Source: Calothrix sp. NIES-2098 (GTDB lineage: Bacteria > Cyanobacteriota > Cyanobacteriia > Cyanobacteriales > Nostocaceae). Taken from it: a stretch of DNA of 64,000 nucleotides. Positions 45,516 through 54,219 of the stretch are shown here, piece by piece. The notes under the pieces are model-generated. The model was not told where the DNA came from and searched no databases. It saw only the letters and a program-made list of their open reading frames with translations. A program made the position numbers and the translations under genes. The stretch spans positions 8,373,001 to 8,437,000 of the forward strand of contig AP018172.1 of NCBI GenBank assembly GCA_002368175.1, in the 5' to 3' direction. Position 1 is the first letter of the stretch. The number at the start of each line of letters is the position of its first letter.

Positions 45516-47951
45516 ATGCCAGTGAATAATGAATTAGCAATTGCAGCTGCAAAAGATATCCATACTACACCGGAATTGTTAACAGAATTAGCCGGACATG
45601 AAGATCTACAGGTTCGTCAAGCTGTAGCGGGAAATCCTAATGCGCCAATAGATGTATTATTTCAACTTGCAGGAGAATTTCCACAGGAGTTTCTTGAAAA
45701 TCCCATTTTACCTTTATTACAGTTAGAAAATCCTGAATTTCACACTCTAATTCCATATTCGGTTATACAGATTATTTTAGCGTGTGAAGATACTCCTGAA
45801 GATTGGTTAAGAAGGTTTGCGACTTCTGGATGTCATGATTATTTATTGGCAATTGTTCAAAATCCTCAAGCAAGTAAGCAAGTGCTGCAATTAGTTGCAG
45901 AAAATGAATATTGCAATGCTTTTATTCGTGAATTGATAGAACTGCATATAAATATTGCAGGAGAAATGCAGTCAGATTGGCAAGAATATGCAGATAATAA
46001 ATTACAATATATTCTTAATATTCTTGAATCTGGATGTTCTCAACCTGGAGAATTAGGATGTGATTTTTCTAACTCTCCTAAAGAGCAATATTATCAATTC
46101 ACCTTTTGGCAATTGGGAATTGGCCCTAAGTTGCAATTTGCTAAAACTTCAGAATATTTGCGAGAGACTATCGCTAAGTTTAGCAATGCTCCACCAGAAT
46201 ATTTACGGGAATTGCTAACTTTAAAAACTAAGATTTCCACTCTTCTTGAGGTGGCTAAAAATCCAAACACTCCGATTGAATGTTTAATTGAACTTGCTAA
46301 TCGTAATAGTAGGGTAGTACGGGAAACTGTCATGAGGAATCCTCGTCTACCACGGTCAATAGTGAATCATTTTTTTCAAGAACGATTTTTAGCAACTCAT
46401 CCTCATACAGAAGTAGAAAAGTTACGAGAACTTTGTGCGAGTAAATGGTCATTTATTCGAGCAATAGTTGCAAAACATCCTAATTTAGAATTAAGCGATT
46501 TGGAAAAATTAGCGCGATCGCCTGACTGGAGAATACGAGTATCTGTTGCTAGCCATCCTCGTAGCGATCTGCACATACTCAAACATCTAACTGGAGATAA
46601 AAGTATTTTAGTTCGTCAAGCAGTGGCGTTAAATAGCCAAACACCGCAGGAATGTCTGGAGATATTATCGCGCGATCGCAATATATATGTCCGTGCTAAT
46701 GTGGCTAAAAATTCTTATACCCCATTAGAGATTTTATTACTTCTTTCCGAAGATAAAGATATTCGTATACTTAAAAATATTGCTTTGAATTTTGCTATTC
46801 CACAAGAATTGCGATCGCAATTACAGTTACAGTTTCCTCAGAACGAATCTCATTACATTTACTTAGGACTAAGGCTTTTTAGTGCCTCATATGGCTATAA
46901 CAGAATTGAGATAAAAGAACCATTTAGTCCAGAACAATACAACCTAGCAGCAAGTGCAATTACACCAATCCCTCAATTATTAAACCTGATTAAAGTCACA
47001 CCAAATGATATTTATTGGAAAGCAGTACATAATATTTGTCAACAAGTAGTTTGTCATCCCGATCTACCATCAGAATTATTACTAGAACTTTTGGATATTC
47101 GTAGCATAGATGTATATGCAGCAGTAGCTTCTCATCCTAATATATCTGATGAAATTTGCCACAAAATAGCCAACAACAAATTCAAAGACTATAGACTGCG
47201 CTTGCTTTTGCTTCAAAATCCCAATATATCATTAGAATTTATAGAAAAATTATTGTACGATATAAAATCAGAAGTTCGCCAATCTGCATTAAGCAAATAC
47301 CAAGAAAGATTCGCAAATAATGACATTAAAAGCACCTTTTTGATTCAATATAACGCAGCTAGCTGTGAGCATACTCCACTTGAAAAATTAACTAAACTAG
47401 CAAAGGATAAATCTGTACTAATTCGCGAAGCTGTTGCACAAAACCCTAGTATTATAGAAGCATACAGTTCTTCTACCAAAAGTAGAAATTGCCTAGAAAG
47501 ATTAGCAAAAGACAAAAATCAGTCTGTGAGGCTAGCTGTTGCTAACAACATCAATACTGCAATTCAGATACTAGAAATATTGGCTAAAAAATATCAATAT
47601 AACCGTTATCAACGTCACAGTAACAGTAAAAAACATAAAGTTTTTGTAGTAGCAGTCAAAAAATTAATTCAAATTTCTCCTGAAATTGCCAGTAAATATC
47701 TAGTTCAGTATCTAGAACCAAATTTGCACAGACTCGATTCCATACCATTTCGTTTGGCTATTCTCCAAAATTTCCCGGTACCTATCGAATATTTAGCTCC
47801 AAAATTAAAAACATTATATTTATTTCCTTGGTATGAACGTTATCTCATGGTCAAAAATCCTCAAGCATCAATAGAAATTATCCAAATTTTCTTGAAAGAT
47901 GCAAATCGAGTTGTACGAGCAGCAGCAAAAGCAAGATTGCAAGAAAAGTAA
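45516..47951 (+). CDS. LRV/HEAT-like helical-repeat protein
   Basis: 811 residues from the ATG at 45516 (a TTG lies at 45513). The protein is made of repeated helix units of the leucine-rich-variant type, with V(R/Y)xAVAxNPxxPxExL patterns: VRQAVAGNPNAPIDVLFQL, VRETVMRNPRLP, IRAIVAKHPNLELSDLEKLA, VRQAVALNSQTPQECLEIL, VRANVAKNSYTPLEILLLL and others. No signal peptide or membrane helix, so it is cytoplasmic and not a TPS substrate. Its function is unknown; LRV proteins are protein-binding scaffolds and some carry N-terminal Fe-S clusters, but I see no cysteine cluster of that type. It sits inside the adhesin array, 44 bp after copy 3, with a tpsA remnant directly behind, suggesting insertion into or replacement of a tpsA gene. 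Confidence 0.85.
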   Translation: MPVNNELAIAAAKDIHTTPELLTELAGHEDLQVRQAVAGNPNAPIDVLFQLAGEFPQEFLENPILPLLQLENPEFHTLIPYSVIQIILACEDTPEDWLRRFATSGCHDYLLAIVQNPQASKQVLQLVAENEYCNAFIRELIELHINIAGEMQSDWQEYADNKLQYILNILESGCSQPGELGCDFSNSPKEQYYQFTFWQLGIGPKLQFAKTSEYLRETIAKFSNAPPEYLRELLTLKTKISTLLEVAKNPNTPIECLIELANRNSRVVRETVMRNPRLPRSIVNHFFQERFLATHPHTEVEKLRELCASKWSFIRAIVAKHPNLELSDLEKLARSPDWRIRVSVASHPRSDLHILKHLTGDKSILVRQAVALNSQTPQECLEILSRDRNIYVRANVAKNSYTPLEILLLLSEDKDIRILKNIALNFAIPQELRSQLQLQFPQNESHYIYLGLRLFSASYGYNRIEIKEPFSPEQYNLAASAITPIPQLLNLIKVTPNDIYWKAVHNICQQVVCHPDLPSELLLELLDIRSIDVYAAVASHPNISDEICHKIANNKFKDYRLRLLLLQNPNISLEFIEKLLYDIKSEVRQSALSKYQERFANNDIKSTFLIQYNAASCEHTPLEKLTKLAKDKSVLIREAVAQNPSIIEAYSSSTKSRNCLERLAKDKNQSVRLAVANNINTAIQILEILAKKYQYNRYQRHSNSKKHKVFVVAVKKLIQISPEIASKYLVQYLEPNLHRLDSIPFRLAILQNFPVPIEYLAPKLKTLYLFPWYERYLMVKNPQASIEIIQIFLKDANRVVRAAAKARLQEK

Positions 47952-47974
47952 TAGGATTATAACTATGACGGTAT

Positions 47975-48306
47975 GAGGTGGTGTGCCGCAAAATCCCACA
48001 CAAGAAGTCATACCGTTTCACTTTAAATATTGATACACATAGGCAGCAGGGGGGTAGGGTGCAGGGGGAAAAAATTAGAGATTCATTATGTGTATAAGGA
48101 GCGATCGCCCTTGGTCTGATACTCACGATATTTCTCCATTCCATCAAACACAACAAATACAAACCCAAACACCCACAACACCACAAGTTCTTGTCTCTGC
48201 TACTTCTTGGCATCGTAACGCCCAAGGCAAAATTGAACTGATTATAGATAACTCTCCAACTCATTTGCAACCAGCATTAACTGGTGTTGCTGTTACAATA
48301 AGTTAA
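47975..48306 (+). pseudogene. Remnant of a TpsA 3' end, interrupted by a small insertion
   Basis: Bases 47975-48008 match the tpsA tail coding GGVPQNPTQEV, and 48096-48306 match the rest of the tail (SDRPWSDTHD; VSATSWHRNAQGKIEL is identical to copy 5). The two parts are split by about 87 bp bounded by inverted ATACACATA (48033-48041) and TATGTGTAT (48087-48095). The second conserved cysteine has become Gly (LTG in place of LTC). The upstream about 2.3 kb of a tpsA gene is missing; the LRV gene occupies that place. An open frame from 48088 covers the tail but is unlikely to be expressed as a protein. Confidence 0.85.
48009..48095. mobile_element. Small insertion in the tpsA remnant
   Basis: About 87 bp absent from the homologous position in the intact copies. 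It holds the 9-bp inverted pair ATACACATA (48033-48041) and TATGTGTAT (48087-48095) around a G-rich AGGGGGGTAGGG stretch. A second pair, ACGGTATGA (47968-47976) and TCATACCGT (48008-48016), flanks the left remnant. No coding capacity; mobility is inferred. Confidence 0.45.
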
Positions 48307-48370
48307 ATAATGTTGTCAATCATACCTTTTTGGGAACTGTAACTTTAAGTAGTTCACAACGAGGTTAGTG

Positions 48371-51127
48371 ATGAGAACAATTCACAAAGGAAAAAGCCTT
48401 TCGTTTCAGTTATTTCTAACAGCATTCACAACCAGTTTGTTGACTTTGGGGATTGTGTCATCAGCCCTAGCTCAAGTTACATCTGATAGCACGACTCACA
48501 CTACTGTCAACTCCAACGGTAATGATTTTACAATTCTCAATGGTATTAATAAAGGAAATAATTTATTTCATAGCTTCAGTAATTTCTCTGTGCCGACAGG
48601 TGGTAGCGCAACTTTTGATTTAACAAACACGCCAAATATTACAACTATATTTAGTCGAGTTACAGGTAGTAATGTATCTAATATTGATGGGTTGATTCGT
48701 ACCCTGAATAGTAATAACCCAGTCAGTTTATTTTTAATGAATCCCAATGGTATTGTATTCGGGTCAAATGCCAGCCTGAATATCGGTGGTTCATTTGTGG
48801 GAACAACCGCAAATAGCATTAAGTTTGCTGATGGGACAGAATTTAGTGCCACCGATCCAGCAGCACTGCCATCATTGACAATGAGTGTGCCGATCGGATT
48901 GCAAATGGGGACAACCGCAGGTGCGTTGGTGCAGCCAGCCGCAGGCATCGCAGTACAAGGTGCCCCTGCCAACAATTTTCTGTTTCGGATGCCAACATTG
49001 TCGATAGCACCGAATCAAACGTTGGCTCTGATTGGCGGGCAAGTTGATATCAATAGTGCCAACATTTCTGCGCCGGATGGTCATGTAGAACTGTGGGCAA
49101 TGCAAAATGGTACGGTGAGTATCCCCACCTCTGGCAACTGGCAATTGGCGAGTTCATCCCCCTCGCCCACTTGGGGCACTATCACGTTGCAACAGTCTTC
49201 TTATATAAACACTAGTGGAGCTACGGGGGGCGCAATTAACATCCGGGGGCGAGGATTAACCTTGCAAGATGGTTCAAATATAGAATCGTCTACTGGTGCA
49301 AATGGTCAAGGACAGGGCATTAACGTCCAAACCACAGAATTTGTGGATTTGTTGGGTGTCTCTCATCCCGATAATTATATGTCTCCGGGCTTAACAACCA
49401 CCGTGACAGGCAACGGGGCGATTGCCGGAGATATTACGATTGATACTCCACGATTACACATTGCCAATGGAGGATGGGTAAACTCCGTCAACTTTGGCAT
49501 TAATTTTTTTACCTTTGCTCCCATCAACAATGCCAAAACAGGCGACATTACGGTTCATGCTGCCGATGTAGAAATCAGTGGTTATACCCCATATATCAAT
49601 CCACTTACAGGAGTTAACGTAGCAAGTTTCATTACAACAGCAGTGTTGGGAGGGCAACAAAATGAAAGTGGCGCAATTACGATAGAGGCTGAACGGGTAC
49701 GGTTGCTAGATGGGGGACACATCACCACTGATTTATTAGGCATTTTCCCGCCCATATTTACGACGGGAAAGGCAGGAGACATCTCCGTGACTGCAACTCA
49801 GAGCCTGGATATTCGCGGCACAACTCCAGCCAATTATAACAGTGCAATCATTAGTACAATTCATAACTTGGCTGAGGGTCAAGGGGGCAATGTTACGATT
49901 AACACGGGAAAACTCACTCTCGCTAACGGTGGAACTATCTCCAGTCAGATTGCCGGAAATTCGGATGCTACGCTTGCGGGTAGAGGCCTAGCAGGAAATA
50001 TCACCATCCATGCTACTGATGTGCAAGTCAGTGATGCCATAGTTGATCTTTTTACCCATTCTCCTAGCGGTATCACCGTAGCGGTAGGGGAGAATTCCAC
50101 AGGACAAGGGGGCAATATTAACCTGAATGCAAATAATTTGCGCGTCTTCAATGGTGGACAAATTACCTCCTCCACAGATGGCAACGCTGCGGCAGGAAAT
50201 GTCAGCTTGCAAGTTAATAAGGTTACGGTAGAGGGTAATTCCCAAACCTTAGTGAATGGTCGCATTCTCCCAAGTACCATTACGGCAGCTTCTACTACAA
50301 CCTCTGATGCTGGTTCAGTGAGTCTAATAGTAGATCAACTCAACGTTCTGGATCGTGGGCAAATTTCCGTCAGTAATACAGGTGGTGGTAATTCAGGTAA
50401 CTTATTCGTCAGTGCCAACCAAATCAAGTTGGCACAAGGAGGGAGTTTGCTGGCGGAAGTTTCCGCAGGCGATCGCGGTAATATTACTCTTAAAACTGAT
50501 GTTCTATTGATGCGTCATGGCAGTAGAATTGATACCAATGCCGCAGATACAGCCACAGGCGGGAATATCAGCATTAATGCACCGATGATTATTGGTTTAG
50601 AAAACAGCGATATTACTGCTAATGCTATTCAAGGAGCTGGTGGTAATATTAACATTCAAACTCAGGGTTTATTTGGACTAGAATTCCGTGACCAACTCAC
50701 CCCAGAAAGCGACATTACAGCTAGTTCCCAATTTGGTGTTAGTGGCATGGTGCAAATTAATAACTTTGGTGTCGATCCAAATTCCGGGTTGATAGAGTTA
50801 CCAGCAAATATCACAGATCCATCCCAACAAATCGCCACAGGTTGTTCAACAAATACTGATAGTACTTTTGTGGCAACAGGACGAGGTGGTGTGCGGCAAA
50901 ATCCGACAAGAGAAGTAGGGAGCGATCGGACTTGGTCTGATATTCGCGATCTCTCTGCATATCGTCAAGATAACGTAGTTACAGTAAAAATACCCCAAGT
51001 TCCAGAGACTCTGACACAAGCAACAAATTGGTATCGTAATTCCCAAGGAAAAATCGAATTAGTCGCCGATAAATCTACTACTCAGGTACAACCATCCTTA
51101 ACTTGTGCTGCTGTTCCCAAAAGCTAA
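48371..51127 (+). CDS. TpsA adhesin 4 of the array
   Basis: 918 residues, the longest array member, from the ATG at 48371 with GAGG six bases upstream (a GTG at 48368 is in frame). Signal peptide ends near SALAQ; TPS domain with NLFHSFSNFSVPTGGSATFD and NPNGI at 124-128. The body differs most from its neighbours: it contains GITVAVGENSTGQGGNI and WGTITLQQSSYINT segments, and the middle third has no close match in the others. The tail is again conserved with C825 and C912, 87 apart. It restarts the array after the LRV gene and remnant. Confidence 0.94.
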   Translation: MRTIHKGKSLSFQLFLTAFTTSLLTLGIVSSALAQVTSDSTTHTTVNSNGNDFTILNGINKGNNLFHSFSNFSVPTGGSATFDLTNTPNITTIFSRVTGSNVSNIDGLIRTLNSNNPVSLFLMNPNGIVFGSNASLNIGGSFVGTTANSIKFADGTEFSATDPAALPSLTMSVPIGLQMGTTAGALVQPAAGIAVQGAPANNFLFRMPTLSIAPNQTLALIGGQVDINSANISAPDGHVELWAMQNGTVSIPTSGNWQLASSSPSPTWGTITLQQSSYINTSGATGGAINIRGRGLTLQDGSNIESSTGANGQGQGINVQTTEFVDLLGVSHPDNYMSPGLTTTVTGNGAIAGDITIDTPRLHIANGGWVNSVNFGINFFTFAPINNAKTGDITVHAADVEISGYTPYINPLTGVNVASFITTAVLGGQQNESGAITIEAERVRLLDGGHITTDLLGIFPPIFTTGKAGDISVTATQSLDIRGTTPANYNSAIISTIHNLAEGQGGNVTINTGKLTLANGGTISSQIAGNSDATLAGRGLAGNITIHATDVQVSDAIVDLFTHSPSGITVAVGENSTGQGGNINLNANNLRVFNGGQITSSTDGNAAAGNVSLQVNKVTVEGNSQTLVNGRILPSTITAASTTTSDAGSVSLIVDQLNVLDRGQISVSNTGGGNSGNLFVSANQIKLAQGGSLLAEVSAGDRGNITLKTDVLLMRHGSRIDTNAADTATGGNISINAPMIIGLENSDITANAIQGAGGNINIQTQGLFGLEFRDQLTPESDITASSQFGVSGMVQINNFGVDPNSGLIELPANITDPSQQIATGCSTNTDSTFVATGRGGVRQNPTREVGSDRTWSDIRDLSAYRQDNVVTVKIPQVPETLTQATNWYRNSQGKIELVADKSTTQVQPSLTCAAVPKS

Positions 51128-51187
51128 CAATGTTACCAAAAATACTAACTTGGGAACAATATATACTGTGAAGCCAATGAATATAGG

Positions 51188-53680
51188 ATGATGAAAGTAA
51201 CTTTTGCTTGGTTTTGTTTAATTGCTGGAATATTAACATGTGCTATTTACAACAACTCTGTTCGCGCTCAAGTCATTCCTGACGGGACTCTCAACACTAC
51301 TGTTTCCCAAACTGATAGTAACTTCACTATCACTGACGGGAATCGTGTCGGGAACAATCTATTCCACAGCTTCAGCCAATTTTCCATTCCCAACAAAGGC
51401 TCTGCATTCTTCAACAACGCTTCAGAGATACAGAATATTTTTAGTCGAGTGACTGGTGGTAGTGTTTCCAACATTGATGGTTTAATCAAAGCCAATGGTA
51501 GCGCCAATTTATTTTTGTTAAATCCTAGTGGGATTATTTTTGGAGAAAATGCCAGTTTAAATATAGGTGGTTCATTTCTAGGTACGACAGCAAATAGTAT
51601 TAAATTTAGCGATGGTGCAGAGTTTAGTGCAGTAAATGCTAATAGTACTCCTTTACTAACTATGAGTGTACCTATCGGCTTGCAGATGGGTCAAAATTCA
51701 GGAACCATTACCGTGCGCGGACTGGGAAACCTATTGACAGACAGTACTGGCTTTGGTACAGCTAATGCCAGCAAAAGCCCACCCGGATTACAAGCTGGAA
51801 CAAATCAAACATTGGCGTTGATTGGCGCTGGAGTGAACTTTTCCGGTGGGGTTGCTTCCACCAAGGGTAGTGGGCATTTAGAAGTGGGCAGTGTCAGCAA
51901 TGGACAAGTTGGACTTAAACCTACTCCAACAGGCTGGATTGGTGATTATTCCAACGTGCAACAATTTAATGATATTCATCTGGCGCAACAATCACTGCTG
52001 AATGCCACTGGCAGCAATGGCTCAATCCTATTACAAGGACAAAACATTAGTTTGACTGAGGGTTCTGCTGCTTTGCTCCAAAACCTAGGAACACAATCCT
52101 CTGGAGGAATTACAGCTAATGCCACAGGTTCCTTAACTCTGACAGGAAATACAGCCAACGGTCAATTGGGAAGTTTGATCCAAAGTAACAATTTTGGTAC
52201 AGGTCAGGTAGGAGATATAGCAATCTCGGCCACCAACCTCTTCCTCCAAGATGGCGGAAGAATTGTGACTAGAACTCGGACTCAAACAGCAGGTGGAAAC
52301 ATTATCACCAATGTGGGCGGTAGAACCGAGATCGGTGGCTTTAACCGTGCCAATCCAGCCATTTATACTGCGATCGCCACATTTTCATTAAATAGCGGTG
52401 ATGCAGGGAACATCACAGTATCCACTGGGGGTCTCAAGCTTCTCGATGATGGTAATGTTATTTCTGTAGCTGTCAGTTCTGGACAGAGTGGAGCAATCCA
52501 AGTGAATGCCGCCGATCTAGTGGAAATTACAGATCCTGGCAGTAGTCTTGCTACCTTCACTCAGGGATCTGGTAATGCAAATAGCGCAGTTATCAATACT
52601 GCTCGATTAACAATCCAAAAGGGGGGGTCTTTAGGTTCTACGACTGTAGCAAGTGGTTCGGCTGGTAGCGTGGTAGTCAACGCTTCTGAATCCATCGATA
52701 TTGTAGATCGCTTTACCGAAGGTCGTGTCACTGAATTACCCGCACGCATTTTTTCCAACGCCGAGATGACCGATCCTGTTACTCAAGCTATCTTTCAACT
52801 CCCTCCGATGCCTACTGGCAATTCAGGTTCTTTAACAATCAATACACCATTGTTACGCCTGAACGATGGAGGAGCCGTGAGCGTCAAAAATGATGGAACT
52901 GGTAAAGCTGGAGATTTACAGATAAATGCTAACTCAATTGTTCTAGACCAACAAGGCAACATCACTGCATCCACCGCCTCTGGTAACGGGGGAAATGTCA
53001 GATTAAACTTACAAGATTATCTGTTGATGCGTCACGATAGCGTTATTTCTGCTACATCTGCGGGCACAGGTAATGGTGGTAACTTGTCAATTACCTCGCC
53101 TATAATTGTAGGTTTAGAAAACAGCGACATTATCGCCAATGCGGTTCAAGGTCGTGGTGGTAATATTAACATCACTACTCAAGGTATTATCGGTCTAGAA
53201 TACCGCAATACTCTAACTCCTAGAGCAGATTTGACCAATGATATTACAGCTAGTTCCGCATTTAATGTCAATGGTGCAGTGGAAATTAATAATATTGGTA
53301 TCGATCCTAATTCTGGTTTAGTTGAATTACCAGTAAATGTCACCGATCAATCCCAACAAATAGCGACAGGTTGTTCTGCCAATAATGGTAGTAGTTTTGT
53401 GTCGACAGGACGAGGTGGTGTGCCACAAAATCCGACAAGAGAAGTAGGGAGCGATCGCACTTGGTCTGATACCCGCGACATATCTGCATACCGCCAAACT
53501 AGCAATGTGAATGCCCAAACACCTACAACACCACAGGTTCTTGTCTCTGCTACTTCTTGGCATCGCAACGCCCAAGGCAAAATTGAGCTAGTTGCGGCAC
53601 AATATCCAGCACATATCCAGCCACCATTAACTTGTGCTGCGGTTCCAAGAGTTGATTTGCCTAAAAATTCAAATATTTAA
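51188..53680 (+). CDS. TpsA adhesin 5 of the array
   Basis: 830 residues (second ATG at 51191). Signal peptide ends near SVRAQ (about 28); TPS domain with NLFHSFSQFSIPNKGSAFFN and NPSGI at 112-116, closer to copy 1 in lacking the FDLxNTPNI insert. The body resembles copy 3 (for example VASGSAGSVVVNASESID and a related LNDGGAVSVKNDGTGKAGDL). The tail has C729 and C816, 87 apart, followed by an extra VDLPKNSNI. The 3' end is the closest match of the tpsA remnant at 48096-48306. It is the last intact adhesin. Confidence 0.95.
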   Translation: MMKVTFAWFCLIAGILTCAIYNNSVRAQVIPDGTLNTTVSQTDSNFTITDGNRVGNNLFHSFSQFSIPNKGSAFFNNASEIQNIFSRVTGGSVSNIDGLIKANGSANLFLLNPSGIIFGENASLNIGGSFLGTTANSIKFSDGAEFSAVNANSTPLLTMSVPIGLQMGQNSGTITVRGLGNLLTDSTGFGTANASKSPPGLQAGTNQTLALIGAGVNFSGGVASTKGSGHLEVGSVSNGQVGLKPTPTGWIGDYSNVQQFNDIHLAQQSLLNATGSNGSILLQGQNISLTEGSAALLQNLGTQSSGGITANATGSLTLTGNTANGQLGSLIQSNNFGTGQVGDIAISATNLFLQDGGRIVTRTRTQTAGGNIITNVGGRTEIGGFNRANPAIYTAIATFSLNSGDAGNITVSTGGLKLLDDGNVISVAVSSGQSGAIQVNAADLVEITDPGSSLATFTQGSGNANSAVINTARLTIQKGGSLGSTTVASGSAGSVVVNASESIDIVDRFTEGRVTELPARIFSNAEMTDPVTQAIFQLPPMPTGNSGSLTINTPLLRLNDGGAVSVKNDGTGKAGDLQINANSIVLDQQGNITASTASGNGGNVRLNLQDYLLMRHDSVISATSAGTGNGGNLSITSPIIVGLENSDIIANAVQGRGGNINITTQGIIGLEYRNTLTPRADLTNDITASSAFNVNGAVEINNIGIDPNSGLVELPVNVTDQSQQIATGCSANNGSSFVSTGRGGVPQNPTREVGSDRTWSDTRDISAYRQTSNVNAQTPTTPQVLVSATSWHRNAQGKIELVAAQYPAHIQPPLTCAAVPRVDLPKNSNI

Positions 53681-53788
53681 ATACCAAACAAGCATCATGA
53701 CTCCAGCCCTCAAATAAAAACCTTGTCACTGGTGTTAGAAACAATAGGATTTAGGGAATATTAAATAGGTATAAACCAAGACCAAGCA

Positions 53789-54114
53789 ATGAGGCTATAT
53801 TCTGTTGGTTTAGGTTTGGTAAATCGAATATGCGTAGGTTCTATACTGCTGCCAGTCGGAATCATGATTCCTGACCACGGCTATGTTAATGTTCAGATTA
53901 CCTCAGATGACAGCCTCAATACTACTGTTTATCAGAATGGCAATAGCTTCACGATCGCTAATGGCAGTATCTTAGGCAGTAATTTATCTTACAGCTTCGG
54001 GCAGTTTTTTACTCTCACTGGCGGTTCAGCCTCATTCGAGTTGAATTAGTTGCACCATAATTTGCCAGAAAGATACACCGGCATTTAACTTGTGCAGCAC
54101 TTGCTAGGAGTTAA
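53789..54114 (+). pseudogene. TpsA with a large internal deletion
   Basis: The first 85 codons match a tpsA start (signal peptide; SDDSLNTTVYQNGNSFTIAN; SYSFGQFFTLTGGSASFE). At about 54040 the sequence jumps, out of frame, to the last 25 codons of a tpsA (ELVA at 54043-54054, LTCAALARS before TAA at 54112-54114), with a stop in that frame at 54058. About 2.2 kb that intact copies have between these points is missing. The frame itself ends at 54049. The junction shares a short GTTGAATTAG stretch with the tail sequence, as expected of a recombinational deletion. Confidence 0.88.
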
Positions 54115-54219
54115 TTCCTTGAGAAAGTCAAACTTAACAGGCAATTTCTGCACAAAAAACCACTCCGCTTCTACACAATTGTTTTACTAAACAAACTTTT
54201 AGACTATCAGTAACTAACT

